Assembly: GCA_958349075.1 (NCBI GenBank)
Contig: CATWBR010000043.1
Location: 1-15,808, forward strand
Direction of reading: 5' to 3'
Length of the DNA stretch: 15,808 nucleotides
DNA from: an uncultured Clostridium sp.
GTDB taxonomy: Bacteria > Bacillota > Clostridia > Lachnospirales > Lachnospiraceae
Shown here: in pieces, positions 7,301-14,338 of the stretch
How the letters are laid out: each line of letters opens with the position of its first letter
Position numbering within the stretch: the first letter of the stretch is position 1
Notes under the pieces: generated by a model
Seen by the model: only the letters and a program-made list of their open reading frames with translations
What the model was told of the DNA's origin: nothing
Databases searched by the model: none
Program-made: the position numbers and the translations under genes

Positions 7301-8479
7301 ATGAGAAATGTGATTCTGGCAGGAGGCTGCCGGACACCGGTAGGGATAATGGGCGGCGCCCTGAGCAGTTTATCGGCAGCAAAGCTCGGTGCAGTTGTGA
7401 TAAAAGAGGCCCTGCGCCGCTCCGGTGTTCCGGCAGGACAGGTGGATGAGGTTTACATGGGGTGTGTTATCCAGGCAGGGCAGAAGCCAAATGTAGCCAG
7501 GCAGGCGTCGATTGGGGCCGGTATTCCGGTGGAAGTCCCGGCAACTACGCTGAACGTACTCTGTGGTTCCGGCCTCCACTGCGTCAATACCGCTGCCAGA
7601 ATCGTGGCCGGAGGTTTTGCAGATATAGTGGTGGCGGGCGGCACGGAGAGCATGTCCACCGCTCCCTATCTTGTGAACCAGGGACGGTTTGGTTACAGAA
7701 TGGGAAGCGGGAAGCTGGAGGACTCGCTGCTCTATGATGCCCTGATTGACCCGTTCTGCCATTATCACATGGGAGTTACCGCCGAAAATGTTGCCAGACA
7801 GTGGGGGATTAAGCGGGAGGAGCTGGATGAATTCGCAGCCTGGTCCCAGGAAAAAAGCCTGAGAGCCCGCGAAGAGGGAAGGTTCCGGGATGAGATTGTG
7901 CCGGTGGAGGTAAAGACAAGGAAAGGAACGGTGATTGTAGATACAGATGAAGGCCCGCGGCCCGGAACAACGATAGAGAGCCTCTCAAAATTGAAACCTG
8001 CCTTCGAAAAGGACGGCGTGGTAACGGCGGGAAACTCATCCGGAATCAACGACGGAGCATCCGCAGTAATAGTGATGAGTGAGGATAAGGCGGAGGAGCT
8101 GGGGGTAAGTGCCATGGCAAGATGGGTAGGAGGCGTTCTTGCCGGTGTGGAGCCTTCCATCATGGGAATCGGCCCTGTCGCGGCAACCAGAAAATTATTC
8201 GGCCGTCTCGGAATGAAGATAGAGGATATTGATTTAATTGAGGCCAATGAGGCATTTGCCGCCCAGTCGCTTGCAGTGGGCAGGGAACTGAACTTTGACA
8301 GGGAAAAGCTGAATGTCAACGGCGGGGCGGTAGCGCTGGGACATCCGGTGGGGAACTCAGGGTGCCGGATTCTGGTAACGCTTCTCTATGAGATGGAAAA
8401 GAGAAATGTAAAAAGAGGATTGGCAACGCTCTGTATTGGAGGCGGAATGGGGTGTTCTACCGTGGTGGAGAGAGCATGA
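7301..8479 (+). CDS. Thiolase, probable acetyl-CoA C-acetyltransferase
   Basis: A 392-residue thiolase, the usual length for the degradative/biosynthetic acetoacetyl-CoA type. The catalytic residues are present: nucleophilic C88 in NVLCGSGL, the NEAFAAQ motif (from N316), H348 in GHPVGNSGCR and C378 in CIGGGMGCS; the last two fall at the same numbers as in the Zoogloea enzyme. The usual GHPxGxSGA block reads GNSGCR here, a small departure. It would interconvert two acetyl-CoA with acetoacetyl-CoA, linking crotonyl-CoA from the decarboxylase to acetyl-CoA and acetate or butyrate. It follows the CoA-transferase after a 133-nt gap, with GGGAGG (7284-7289) and AAGGG (7291-7295) ahead of the ATG. 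A specialised 3-ketoacyl-CoA substrate cannot be excluded. Confidence 0.9.
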   Translation: MRNVILAGGCRTPVGIMGGALSSLSAAKLGAVVIKEALRRSGVPAGQVDEVYMGCVIQAGQKPNVARQASIGAGIPVEVPATTLNVLCGSGLHCVNTAARIVAGGFADIVVAGGTESMSTAPYLVNQGRFGYRMGSGKLEDSLLYDALIDPFCHYHMGVTAENVARQWGIKREELDEFAAWSQEKSLRAREEGRFRDEIVPVEVKTRKGTVIVDTDEGPRPGTTIESLSKLKPAFEKDGVVTAGNSSGINDGASAVIVMSEDKAEELGVSAMARWVGGVLAGVEPSIMGIGPVAATRKLFGRLGMKIEDIDLIEANEAFAAQSLAVGRELNFDREKLNVNGGAVALGHPVGNSGCRILVTLLYEMEKRNVKRGLATLCIGGGMGCSTVVERA

Positions 8480-8517
8480 CGGTGAATGGGTTTTTACGAA
8501 TATAAGGTGGAATGAGA

Positions 8518-9153
8518 ATGTTCAGTTGTGCGTTTTGTGGAAAACATGTCTGTGAGCGGGGAGAACTTGACGATGCCCCGAGAGGGTGCCCGTCTCTTGA
8601 TGAGGCATATACGGATGTGCAAAAATTATATGATGAGGAAGAATTACAGATTGCCAGAACCGCTGCCCGGGTGGAGGCGGAGGGATACGGAAGGAATACA
8701 CGGGTAGAGGAAATCATGTCGTTTGCCCAAAAACTAGGAATGAAAAAATTGGGGCTGGCTTTTTGCAGCGGCCTTAAGAGAGAGGCAAACATTTTTGCCA
8801 GAATTTTGACTGAAAACGGATTCGAAGTGATATCGGCAAAATGCAAGATGGGTGCGCAGCCCAAAGAGGAGCTGGGGCTGAGAGATGATGAAAAGGTCAG
8901 GCCGGGGCAGTTTGAGGCAATGTGCAATCCGGTGGCCCAGGCAGAGTATCTGGATGATAACGGTGTCCAACTGTCGATTATTCTCGGACTGTGTGTAGGT
9001 CACGACACTTTGTTTATCAGGCATGCAAAAGCGCCTGTGACGGTGCTGGCAACAAAAGACAGGGTATTGGCACATAATGCTCTGGGGGCGCTTTATATGT
9101 CGGAGAGTTATTACAAGAGGATTCATACGTTTCTGGAAGAGGATAAGGCGTGA
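8518..9153 (+). CDS. DUF1847-type Cys-rich metal-binding protein
   Basis: A 211-residue protein of the uncharacterised DUF1847 family, common in anaerobes. The N-terminus shows the expected cysteine cluster C4-x2-C7-x4-C12-x11-C24 (CPSLDE), which looks like a zinc or iron-sulfur site. Further cysteines lie in conserved-looking blocks: C83 in AFCSGLKREA, C109 in SAKCKMG, C136 in AMCNPVAQAEYL and C159 in LGLCVGHDTLF. The ATG at 8518 is chosen over 8512 because AAGGTGG (8504-8510) lies 7 nt upstream of it but only 1 nt from the earlier ATG. It stands between thiolase and transporter genes in the same direction. Function is unknown; a role in redox handling or cluster supply for the dehydratase is only a guess from context. 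Confidence 0.85.
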   Translation: MFSCAFCGKHVCERGELDDAPRGCPSLDEAYTDVQKLYDEEELQIARTAARVEAEGYGRNTRVEEIMSFAQKLGMKKLGLAFCSGLKREANIFARILTENGFEVISAKCKMGAQPKEELGLRDDEKVRPGQFEAMCNPVAQAEYLDDNGVQLSIILGLCVGHDTLFIRHAKAPVTVLATKDRVLAHNALGALYMSESYYKRIHTFLEEDKA

Positions 9154-9216
9154 TGCCGGAAACCATAAAGAATCATGGAAACAGGTAATTACATACGGAT
9201 GAAAAGGAGAAGAGCT

Positions 9217-10233
9217 ATGAAGACGAAAAAAGGTTTGGCAGTATTATTGGCAGCAGCAATGGTCGTATCGTCACTGGCAGGGTGCGGTTCGGGGAAAACC
9301 GCAGAAACAGGCTCCGGGGATACAGGCAGCTCAGGTAATACGGGAGGCGGGAAGGCCAGCATCATGACAATCGGGACCGGCGATTCCACAGGAACTTTGT
9401 ATCCGGTAGGAGCGGCGGTCGCCTCGGTTCTCAATGATAATGTGGCCGGATTTAAGGTAAATGTGGAGACGGCCAAGGGCTCACCGGCAAACTGTATGAA
9501 CGTGCAGGGCGGCACGATTGATCTGGGGCTTGCAACCGGGGATGTGGCTCTTCAGGCAATAGAGGGAACCGGTTCCTTCGAGGGAAATCCTTGTGGGGAC
9601 GTGCGCGCTCTCTGTGCGGTTTTTGCCTCCATGTCGGGCTGGATGGCTCTAAAGTCAAGCGGACTCACAATGGTAAACGAGTTGGACGGTAAAAACGTGG
9701 CAATCGGGCCGGAGGCCTCGGCAACAGAGATAGCGGCTAAGGTGGCCTTTGAACAGTTGGGAATTACTCCCGGCACAACCGTGAACCTGGGCCTGGGAGA
9801 TGCTGCGGAGGAAGTGGGAGACGGCCTTCGCGATGCGACGACGGCTTTTGGCGGCCTCCCGATCGGAGGACACCTGAGTGTGGCTCAGACAAAGGAATGT
9901 ACGTTTTTAGGATATACGGATGAGGAGCTGGATAAAATCATTGCATCTAATCCGTCCTATTATAAGACAAAAATTCCGGCCGGAACATATCCGGGGCAGG
10001 ATGAAGATATTCCGACTTTCGGCGTTAAATGTTTAATTGTTGTTAATGCATCAATGGATGATGAGACCGCTTATAAATTTGCAGAGGCGATAGCGACACA
10101 TGTGGATGAACTGGCAAGTGCACATGCAGCGATGACAGACATGAAGGATCCCGATTTCCTGTGCAATAATATTCCGATTGAACTCCATCCGGGAGCCGCC
10201 GCTTACTATAAAGATGCAGGCATGCTGAAATAA
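9217..10233 (+). CDS. TAXI-family TRAP transporter solute-binding lipoprotein
   Basis: A 338-residue extracytoplasmic binding protein. It starts with a lipoprotein signal peptide: MKTKK, a hydrophobic core, and the lipobox LAGC with the lipidated Cys at 23. A Gly/Ser/Thr-rich linker of about 20 residues follows. The mature part has the TAXI features TIGTGDSTGTLYPVGAAVA, ETAKGSPANCMNVQGGTIDLGL and the domain-closing GPEASATE segment. The ATG at 9217 is chosen over upstream in-frame ATGs at 9175 and 9199 because AAGGAG lies 7-8 nt before it and the signal peptide begins there. It is immediately upstream of the fused TRAP permease, its membrane partner. At least one TAXI protein has been crystallised with glutamate or glutamine bound, which fits the neighbouring pathway, but the ligand here is inferred. 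Confidence 0.92.
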   Translation: MKTKKGLAVLLAAAMVVSSLAGCGSGKTAETGSGDTGSSGNTGGGKASIMTIGTGDSTGTLYPVGAAVASVLNDNVAGFKVNVETAKGSPANCMNVQGGTIDLGLATGDVALQAIEGTGSFEGNPCGDVRALCAVFASMSGWMALKSSGLTMVNELDGKNVAIGPEASATEIAAKVAFEQLGITPGTTVNLGLGDAAEEVGDGLRDATTAFGGLPIGGHLSVAQTKECTFLGYTDEELDKIIASNPSYYKTKIPAGTYPGQDEDIPTFGVKCLIVVNASMDDETAYKFAEAIATHVDELASAHAAMTDMKDPDFLCNNIPIELHPGAAAYYKDAGMLK

Positions 10234-10280
10234 CGGCATAAAATTTCCGTGTGAATAAAACCCGGGAAAGGGGGAGCTTT

Positions 10281-12251
10281 ATGGCAAAAGAAGTAAAAGA
10301 AATTGAAGTAACCAGTCTCGACAGTGAGCTGGCGGCAGCAAAAACAATAGAAGAGGGAAAGGATTCCATATTTATAAAAGTGGCTTCGGTGGTCGCACTT
10401 CTGATGACGGTGTTTCATGTATTTACGGGCTACTTTGGCCAGCTTAATTACGTATCTCAGAGAGGATTCCATCTGGCCTTTGCCATCTCGATTCTGTTTT
10501 TAAGCATGCCGTTTCATGATCACTTTTTTGGGAAAAAATATGCGGGGAACAGGGGCTTTTGCATGGTCAGCCGGACAGTCGATCTATTATTGGTGGCCGC
10601 CACCTGGGCTGCTGTGTTCATGGCCCGGGACGAGGTTTCCCATATTTCCGAGAGACTGGGAAAGGTGACCGTAATGGCCACCTGCTCCGGCCTGATTCTG
10701 CTTATAGTAGTCTTAGAGGCGGCCAGGCGCTGTCTTGGATGGATTATGCCGATTCTGGCCGCAGTATTTATCGCCTATGCGCTGGCCGGACCGAATCTGC
10801 CGATGGCGATTGCCCACAGGGGCTATTCCTGGACCAGGATATTAAATTTTTTATCTACGGATCTGGACGGAGTATTTGGTACCACGATGAGTGTTTCCGC
10901 CACGGTTATTTTCATGTTTGTAATGTTCGGGGCATTTCTCGAAAAATCGGGCTGCAGTAAGTTCTTCAACGACATTGCATTTTCCCTGACGGGACGGGTC
11001 CGTTCCGGCCCTGCGCTGTCGGCTGTTGTTGCATCCGCACTGATGGGCACGATTAACGGCTCTGCAATTGCCAATGTCGTTGGAACGGGCGCCTTTACCA
11101 TTCCGCTTATGAAATCCAGGGGATATAAATCTCCATTTGCAGCAGGCGTCGCGGCCGTAGCCTCCACAGGCGGGCAAATTCTTCCTCCTGTTATGGGATC
11201 GGGAGCTTTTCTGATGGTGGCCTTTACCAATAACCCTTATATTGTAATCGTAGTCTGTGCCGTGGTGCCGGCTCTTCTTTACTTTGTCGGGACGGCTGTA
11301 GCGGTGGTATCCCAGTCCAAGATTCTCGATATTGCACTGGTTGACCCGAAAGACATTCCAAAAACCAGGGACGTGTTAAAATCGGGATGGATCTATCTCA
11401 TTGTTATCGGTATTTTGATTTACAGTCTCCTGGTTGCCCAACTGTCTCCACTGAGGGCCGCGCTGTATGCGACAACCAGCGTGCCGGTTGTCATGCTTTT
11501 TGACAAAGAGAAGCGTTTTACTTTAAAGGATATTATCCCTTCTTTTATCAAATCGGGATTCAGCTCCATGAGTATCGTAATGGGCTGTGCATGCGCCGGT
11601 ATTGTTGTGGCGATGACCTCTCTCACCGGAATCGGTGTGGTATTTGGCGATATGATGATTAAGGCGGCAGGCGGAAACCTGTTCCTATCTCTCGTATTTA
11701 CAGCAATTGCCTGCGTCATTCTCGGCATGGGTCTTCCGACCACATCGGCCTATGTCATTGCGGCGTCAATCCTTGCGCCTTCTCTGGTCTCTTTAGGATT
11801 AGAGCCGCTGACGGCACATTTATTCGTATTTTATTTTGCCTGTCTGTCGGCAATCACGCCTCCTGTTGCCCTGGCGGCCTATGCGGGAGCCGGTCTGGCC
11901 AAGACAAGCCCGATGACCACGGCCGTGGAGGCCTGTAAAATCGGGTTTGCGGGATTTATCGTGCCGTTTGCATTCTGTTACAGCGAAGCGCTTCTGCTGA
12001 AAGGAAGCCTGGTGGGAATCATCACGGTCTGCATCAGCGCTACGGTGGGGACGGTCATAATCTCAATGGCATTCCAGGGATGGCTTCTGTGGAGGCTCAA
12101 CATTGCAGAGCGTATTCTCCTGGTTGCCGGGGGAATGCTGATGTTTGTGCCCGGCACATTGACGGATATTATCGGTTTGGCGATTGCACTTGTCTTATTT
12201 GCAGTAAATGTTAAGAAATGGAGGAAACCGGCCGCTGCAAAGCAGGCGTGA
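10281..12251 (+). CDS. TRAP transporter fused permease (4TM-12TM, TAXI-associated)
   Basis: A 656-residue polytopic membrane protein joining the small (DctQ-like) and large (DctM-like) TRAP subunits. Hydrophobic segments at about residues 30-50, 62-78, 98-116 and 130-148 form the DctQ-like part. The remainder forms the DctM-like part, with hallmark re-entrant motifs GSAIANVVGTGAF (about 260-272), STGGQILPPVMGSG, GMGLPTTSAY and AITPPVALAAYAGAG. The ATG at 10281 has GGGGGAG just upstream; a GTG at 10251 is in frame but unsupported. The gene follows the TAXI protein by 47 nt. TRAP systems are secondary importers driven by Na+ or H+ gradients. A Na+-coupled mode would fit with a Na+-pumping decarboxylase in the same pathway, though coupling is not visible in the sequence. 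Confidence 0.93.
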   Translation: MAKEVKEIEVTSLDSELAAAKTIEEGKDSIFIKVASVVALLMTVFHVFTGYFGQLNYVSQRGFHLAFAISILFLSMPFHDHFFGKKYAGNRGFCMVSRTVDLLLVAATWAAVFMARDEVSHISERLGKVTVMATCSGLILLIVVLEAARRCLGWIMPILAAVFIAYALAGPNLPMAIAHRGYSWTRILNFLSTDLDGVFGTTMSVSATVIFMFVMFGAFLEKSGCSKFFNDIAFSLTGRVRSGPALSAVVASALMGTINGSAIANVVGTGAFTIPLMKSRGYKSPFAAGVAAVASTGGQILPPVMGSGAFLMVAFTNNPYIVIVVCAVVPALLYFVGTAVAVVSQSKILDIALVDPKDIPKTRDVLKSGWIYLIVIGILIYSLLVAQLSPLRAALYATTSVPVVMLFDKEKRFTLKDIIPSFIKSGFSSMSIVMGCACAGIVVAMTSLTGIGVVFGDMMIKAAGGNLFLSLVFTAIACVILGMGLPTTSAYVIAASILAPSLVSLGLEPLTAHLFVFYFACLSAITPPVALAAYAGAGLAKTSPMTTAVEACKIGFAGFIVPFAFCYSEALLLKGSLVGIITVCISATVGTVIISMAFQGWLLWRLNIAERILLVAGGMLMFVPGTLTDIIGLAIALVLFAVNVKKWRKPAAAKQA

Positions 12252-12261
12252 AAAGTTATCA

Positions 12262-12342
12262 AGGATTATAAATAAAACAGCAGGCCCGGATTCGAGTTCC
12301 GGCAGAATTTTTGTTCTGCAGGAGTGCAAAATCCAGGCCCGC
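12262..12342 (-). terminator. Terminator for gdhA, possibly bidirectional
   Basis: The arms 12280-12292 and 12330-12342 form a 13-bp stem enclosing a second hairpin, GCAGAA/TTCTGC (12302-12319). Read on the minus strand all 13 outer positions pair (two as G-U) and TGTTTTATTTAT follows, so it fits the end of gdhA best. Read on the plus strand the same two positions become mismatches and only a weak TTTGATAT tail follows, so termination of the TRAP operon here may be less efficient. Confidence 0.75.
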
Positions 12343-12365
12343 TTTGATATAGGAGAAAAATATAT

Positions 12366-13700
12366 TTATACAAATCCCTGTGCCATCATGGCATCGGCGA
12401 TCTTCTCAAATGCCGCAATATTCGCGCCCGCGACGAAATTGCCTTTCGCCCCATACCGTTCGGCCGCATCAGACGTCTTATCATAAATTTCCGACATAAT
12501 CTTGTGGAGCTGTTCATCAACCTCATCAAAAGTCCAGCTCAGGCGCATGCTGTTCTGGCGCATCTCCAGGGTTGAGACAGCCACGCCGCCGCCATTGGCC
12601 GCCTTGCCGGGCATAAACAGGACGCCGCTCTTTTGGAAGAAATCGGTGGCCTCCTGATCGCAGGGCATGTTGGCGCCCTCGGCCAGAGCGACACACCCGT
12701 TTCTCACCAGCGTTTTGGCGGCATTCAGGTTAATTTCATTCTGCGTTGCGCAAGGGAGGGCAATATGGCACGGAATATCCCAGATACTGCCCTTTTCCTC
12801 GTAGACAGCGGTAGGAACCTCATCCAGATATTCCTTAATCCGCCCGCGTCTCACTTCTTTAATCTGTTTTACCACGTCCAGGCGGATTCCGTCCTTATCA
12901 TATATGTAGCCGTCCGAATCGCTCAGGGTCACGACTTTGGCTCCGAACTGCTGTATCTTTTCTATCGTGTGAACGGCGACGCTGCCGGCTCCCGATATCA
13001 CGACAACTTTGCCGTCCAGTCCCTTTCCGTGGCGGCGCAGCAGGTTCTCCAGCATGTATACGAGGCCGTATCCAGTAGCCTGGGTGCGGATGGGAGAGCC
13101 TCCGAAAGAGGGGCCTTTACCGGTCAGGGCGCCGCAGTGCAGCCCGGCCAGTCTTTTATATTGTCCAAAAAGATAACCGATTTCCCTGGATCCGGCGCCG
13201 ATGTCGCCGGCCGGAATATCCAGATCATCCCCGATATATTTGAAAAGCTCCGACATAAAACTCTGGCAGAACGCCATAATTTCACGATCGGATTTGCCCT
13301 TGCGGTCAAAATTAGAGCCGCCCTTGGCTCCGCCGATTGGAAGTCCGGTCAGGGCATTTTTAAACGTCTGCTCGAAGCCCAGAAATTTAAGCAGGTTTAA
13401 GTTGACGGAGGCATGAAACCTCAGTCCGCCCTTATAAGGTCCGATCGCGCTGTTATACTGGATACGGTAACCCTTATTAATCTGGAGGTGTCCCCTGTCA
13501 TCCACCCAGGGAACGCGAAAAGAAATAATCCGTTCCGGCTCAATCAGCCGCTCTAAAAGAGACGCATCCCGGTATTTTTTCTCATCCGAATTAATCACCA
13601 GCTTCAGAGAATTCAGGATTTCCTTAACAGCCTGGTGAAACTCAAATTCACCTGGATTATCCTCCACGGTCCTTCTGTAAACTTCATCAACGTACGACAT
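12366..13700 (-). CDS. gdhA: Glutamate dehydrogenase (hexameric, family I)
   Basis: A 444-residue enzyme interconverting glutamate and 2-oxoglutarate plus ammonia. Catalytic and substrate residues are in place: K90 in GPYKGGLRF, K114 in QTFKNAL, K126 in GGAKGGS and D166 in PAGDIGAG. The Rossmann motif is GAGSVA (237-242), and the second strand ends TLSDSDGYIYD. The protein is close to C. symbiosum Gdh across its length, including the C-terminal FQKIADAMMAQG-like end. The ATG at 13700 is supported by AGGAGG 9 nt upstream and by the MSYVDEVYRR start; the open frame continues upstream to 13952 but crosses the promoter. It converges on the hydroxyglutarate operon and could supply 2-oxoglutarate to it. 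Coenzyme preference is uncertain, because the site mixes NAD- and NADP-type residues. Confidence 0.95.
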   Translation of the reverse strand: MSYVDEVYRRTVEDNPGEFEFHQAVKEILNSLKLVINSDEKKYRDASLLERLIEPERIISFRVPWVDDRGHLQINKGYRIQYNSAIGPYKGGLRFHASVNLNLLKFLGFEQTFKNALTGLPIGGAKGGSNFDRKGKSDREIMAFCQSFMSELFKYIGDDLDIPAGDIGAGSREIGYLFGQYKRLAGLHCGALTGKGPSFGGSPIRTQATGYGLVYMLENLLRRHGKGLDGKVVVISGAGSVAVHTIEKIQQFGAKVVTLSDSDGYIYDKDGIRLDVVKQIKEVRRGRIKEYLDEVPTAVYEEKGSIWDIPCHIALPCATQNEINLNAAKTLVRNGCVALAEGANMPCDQEATDFFQKSGVLFMPGKAANGGGVAVSTLEMRQNSMRLSWTFDEVDEQLHKIMSEIYDKTSDAAERYGAKGNFVAGANIAAFEKIADAMMAQGFV

Positions 13701-13783
13701 AACACATATCCTCCTCTTACTCACGTTTGCTCCCCTAAAGCCCCGGCGGCATCCCAAAACAGGCGGACAGGATTGTGCATCAT

Positions 13784-13808
13784 CCCGCCCCCGGCCCCCC
13801 CGTTTCCC
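13784..13808 (-). promoter_or_regulatory. G-quadruplex-type motif at the 5' end of the gdhA leader
   Basis: On the minus strand four G runs (3, 7, 5 and 3 long) are separated by AAAC, CC and C, which satisfies the usual G3+N1-7 rule. It begins at the predicted transcription start of gdhA. An alternative hairpin pairs GGCGG with CCGCC (13785-13789 with 13762-13766). Any effect on expression is inference. Confidence 0.45.
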
Positions 13809-13812
13809 ATCC

Positions 13813-13841
13813 ATTGTATCGTTGTACCGTATTAAAGTCAA
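13813..13841 (-). promoter_or_regulatory. Sigma-A promoter of gdhA
   Basis: On the minus strand a -35 box TTGACT (13836-13841) is followed, after exactly 17 bases, by a -10 box TACAAT (13813-13818). Transcription should start near 13806, giving a leader of about 105 nt before the ATG at 13700. Confidence 0.82.
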
Positions 13842-13908
13842 GAACGTGATGCACATATAACAAAAGACATACAATAAAAGTAGTGGCCGTCTCCCCTTTC
13901 CCCTTGTG

Positions 13909-13933
13909 AAAAAACGCGGCAATAAGCCGACGC
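13909..13933 (-). terminator. Minus-strand intrinsic terminator upstream of the gdhA promoter
   Basis: Read on the minus strand, CGGC-TTATT-GCCG (13917-13929) forms a small hairpin that can extend by three more pairs past a bulged T, and is followed directly by TTTTTT (13909-13914). It lies upstream of the gdhA promoter, so it would end a transcript arriving from the inverted-repeat element rather than gdhA itself. The stem is short, so confidence is moderate. Confidence 0.45.
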
Positions 13934-14200
13934 AAGAATGGCGGACGGGCAAAAACCTTCCTGCCTTCAGTCCCGTCGACGCGCTGCCGGGGAAGGAGGG
14001 AGAAAACTTTCCGAAGGGGACCTTGGAATCCGCCGCTGCTTAACGAGGTATTTTCGAGTTTAGCAGTCGCTGCGCATTCCGCAAGCGAAAGCGAGTCCCC
14101 GCAGGAATTTTTTCTCCCGGATTCCCCCTCACCACAATTCCACACCGGGACTGAAGACTCACACCCTCCCACTCCCCGTCCACCATTCCACGTCAGCGTC
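13929..14200 (-). repeat. Large nested inverted repeat, candidate structured RNA
   Basis: This gene-free stretch folds on itself in register over its full length. The pairings are 13929-13933 with 14196-14200; 13936-13949 with 14175-14188 (14 positions, one C/A mismatch that becomes G-U on the minus strand); 13965-13975 with 14146-14156 (11 perfect); 13989-13994 with 14122-14127; 13998-14006 with 14110-14118 (9 perfect); 14009-14012 with 14104-14107; 14016-14021 with 14095-14100; and an apical arm starting GGAAT/ATTCC (14025-14029, 14076-14080). Internal loops are roughly symmetric, giving a rod. The G-U pair and the T6 tail at 13909 favour a minus-strand RNA, but no minus-strand promoter was found. 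An open minus-strand frame (13780-14205) crosses it; I regard that as incidental. It could be an unrecognised noncoding RNA or a palindromic interspersed repeat. Confidence 0.6.
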
Positions 14201-14225
14201 CGCATTTTTCATCAAAATTTCCCCA

Positions 14226-14254
14226 TTGATAAATACCCTCCACATTGCTATAAT
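14226..14254 (+). promoter_or_regulatory. Sigma-A promoter of pgi
   Basis: A -35 box TTGATA (14226-14231) and a consensus -10 box TATAAT (14249-14254) are separated by 17 bases. The start of transcription should lie near 14261, leaving a leader of about 78 nt before the ATG at 14339. Confidence 0.85.
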
Positions 14255-14338
14255 AAGAAGGAAACATAGACAAGTTTTTATCAAAGTTGAGCGGTCCCTC
14301 CGGGTGTCCGCGCAGCGTATGAAAAGGAGACGAAGACA

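Noticed and set aside
12633..13400. 255-codon open frame on the plus strand
   Set aside because: It is antisense to the well-supported gdhA gene and has no family features.
13929..14200. 6S RNA identity for the rod-like element
   Set aside because: The overall rod shape is suggestive, but the large loops do not sit where the 6S central bubble should, the length is greater than usual, and I found no promoter-like single-stranded bubble sequence. Left unassigned.
13780..14205. 141-codon minus-strand frame across the gdhA-pgi intergenic region
   Set aside because: It runs through the palindromic element, a T6 terminator and the gdhA promoter. Its composition (Gly/Ser/Arg-rich) looks non-coding and no ribosome site precedes it.
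13701..14338. Riboswitch, T-box, CRISPR array or mobile element in the main intergenic region
   Set aside because: No conserved riboswitch or T-box core, no regularly spaced direct repeats, and no transposase or target-site duplication could be seen.
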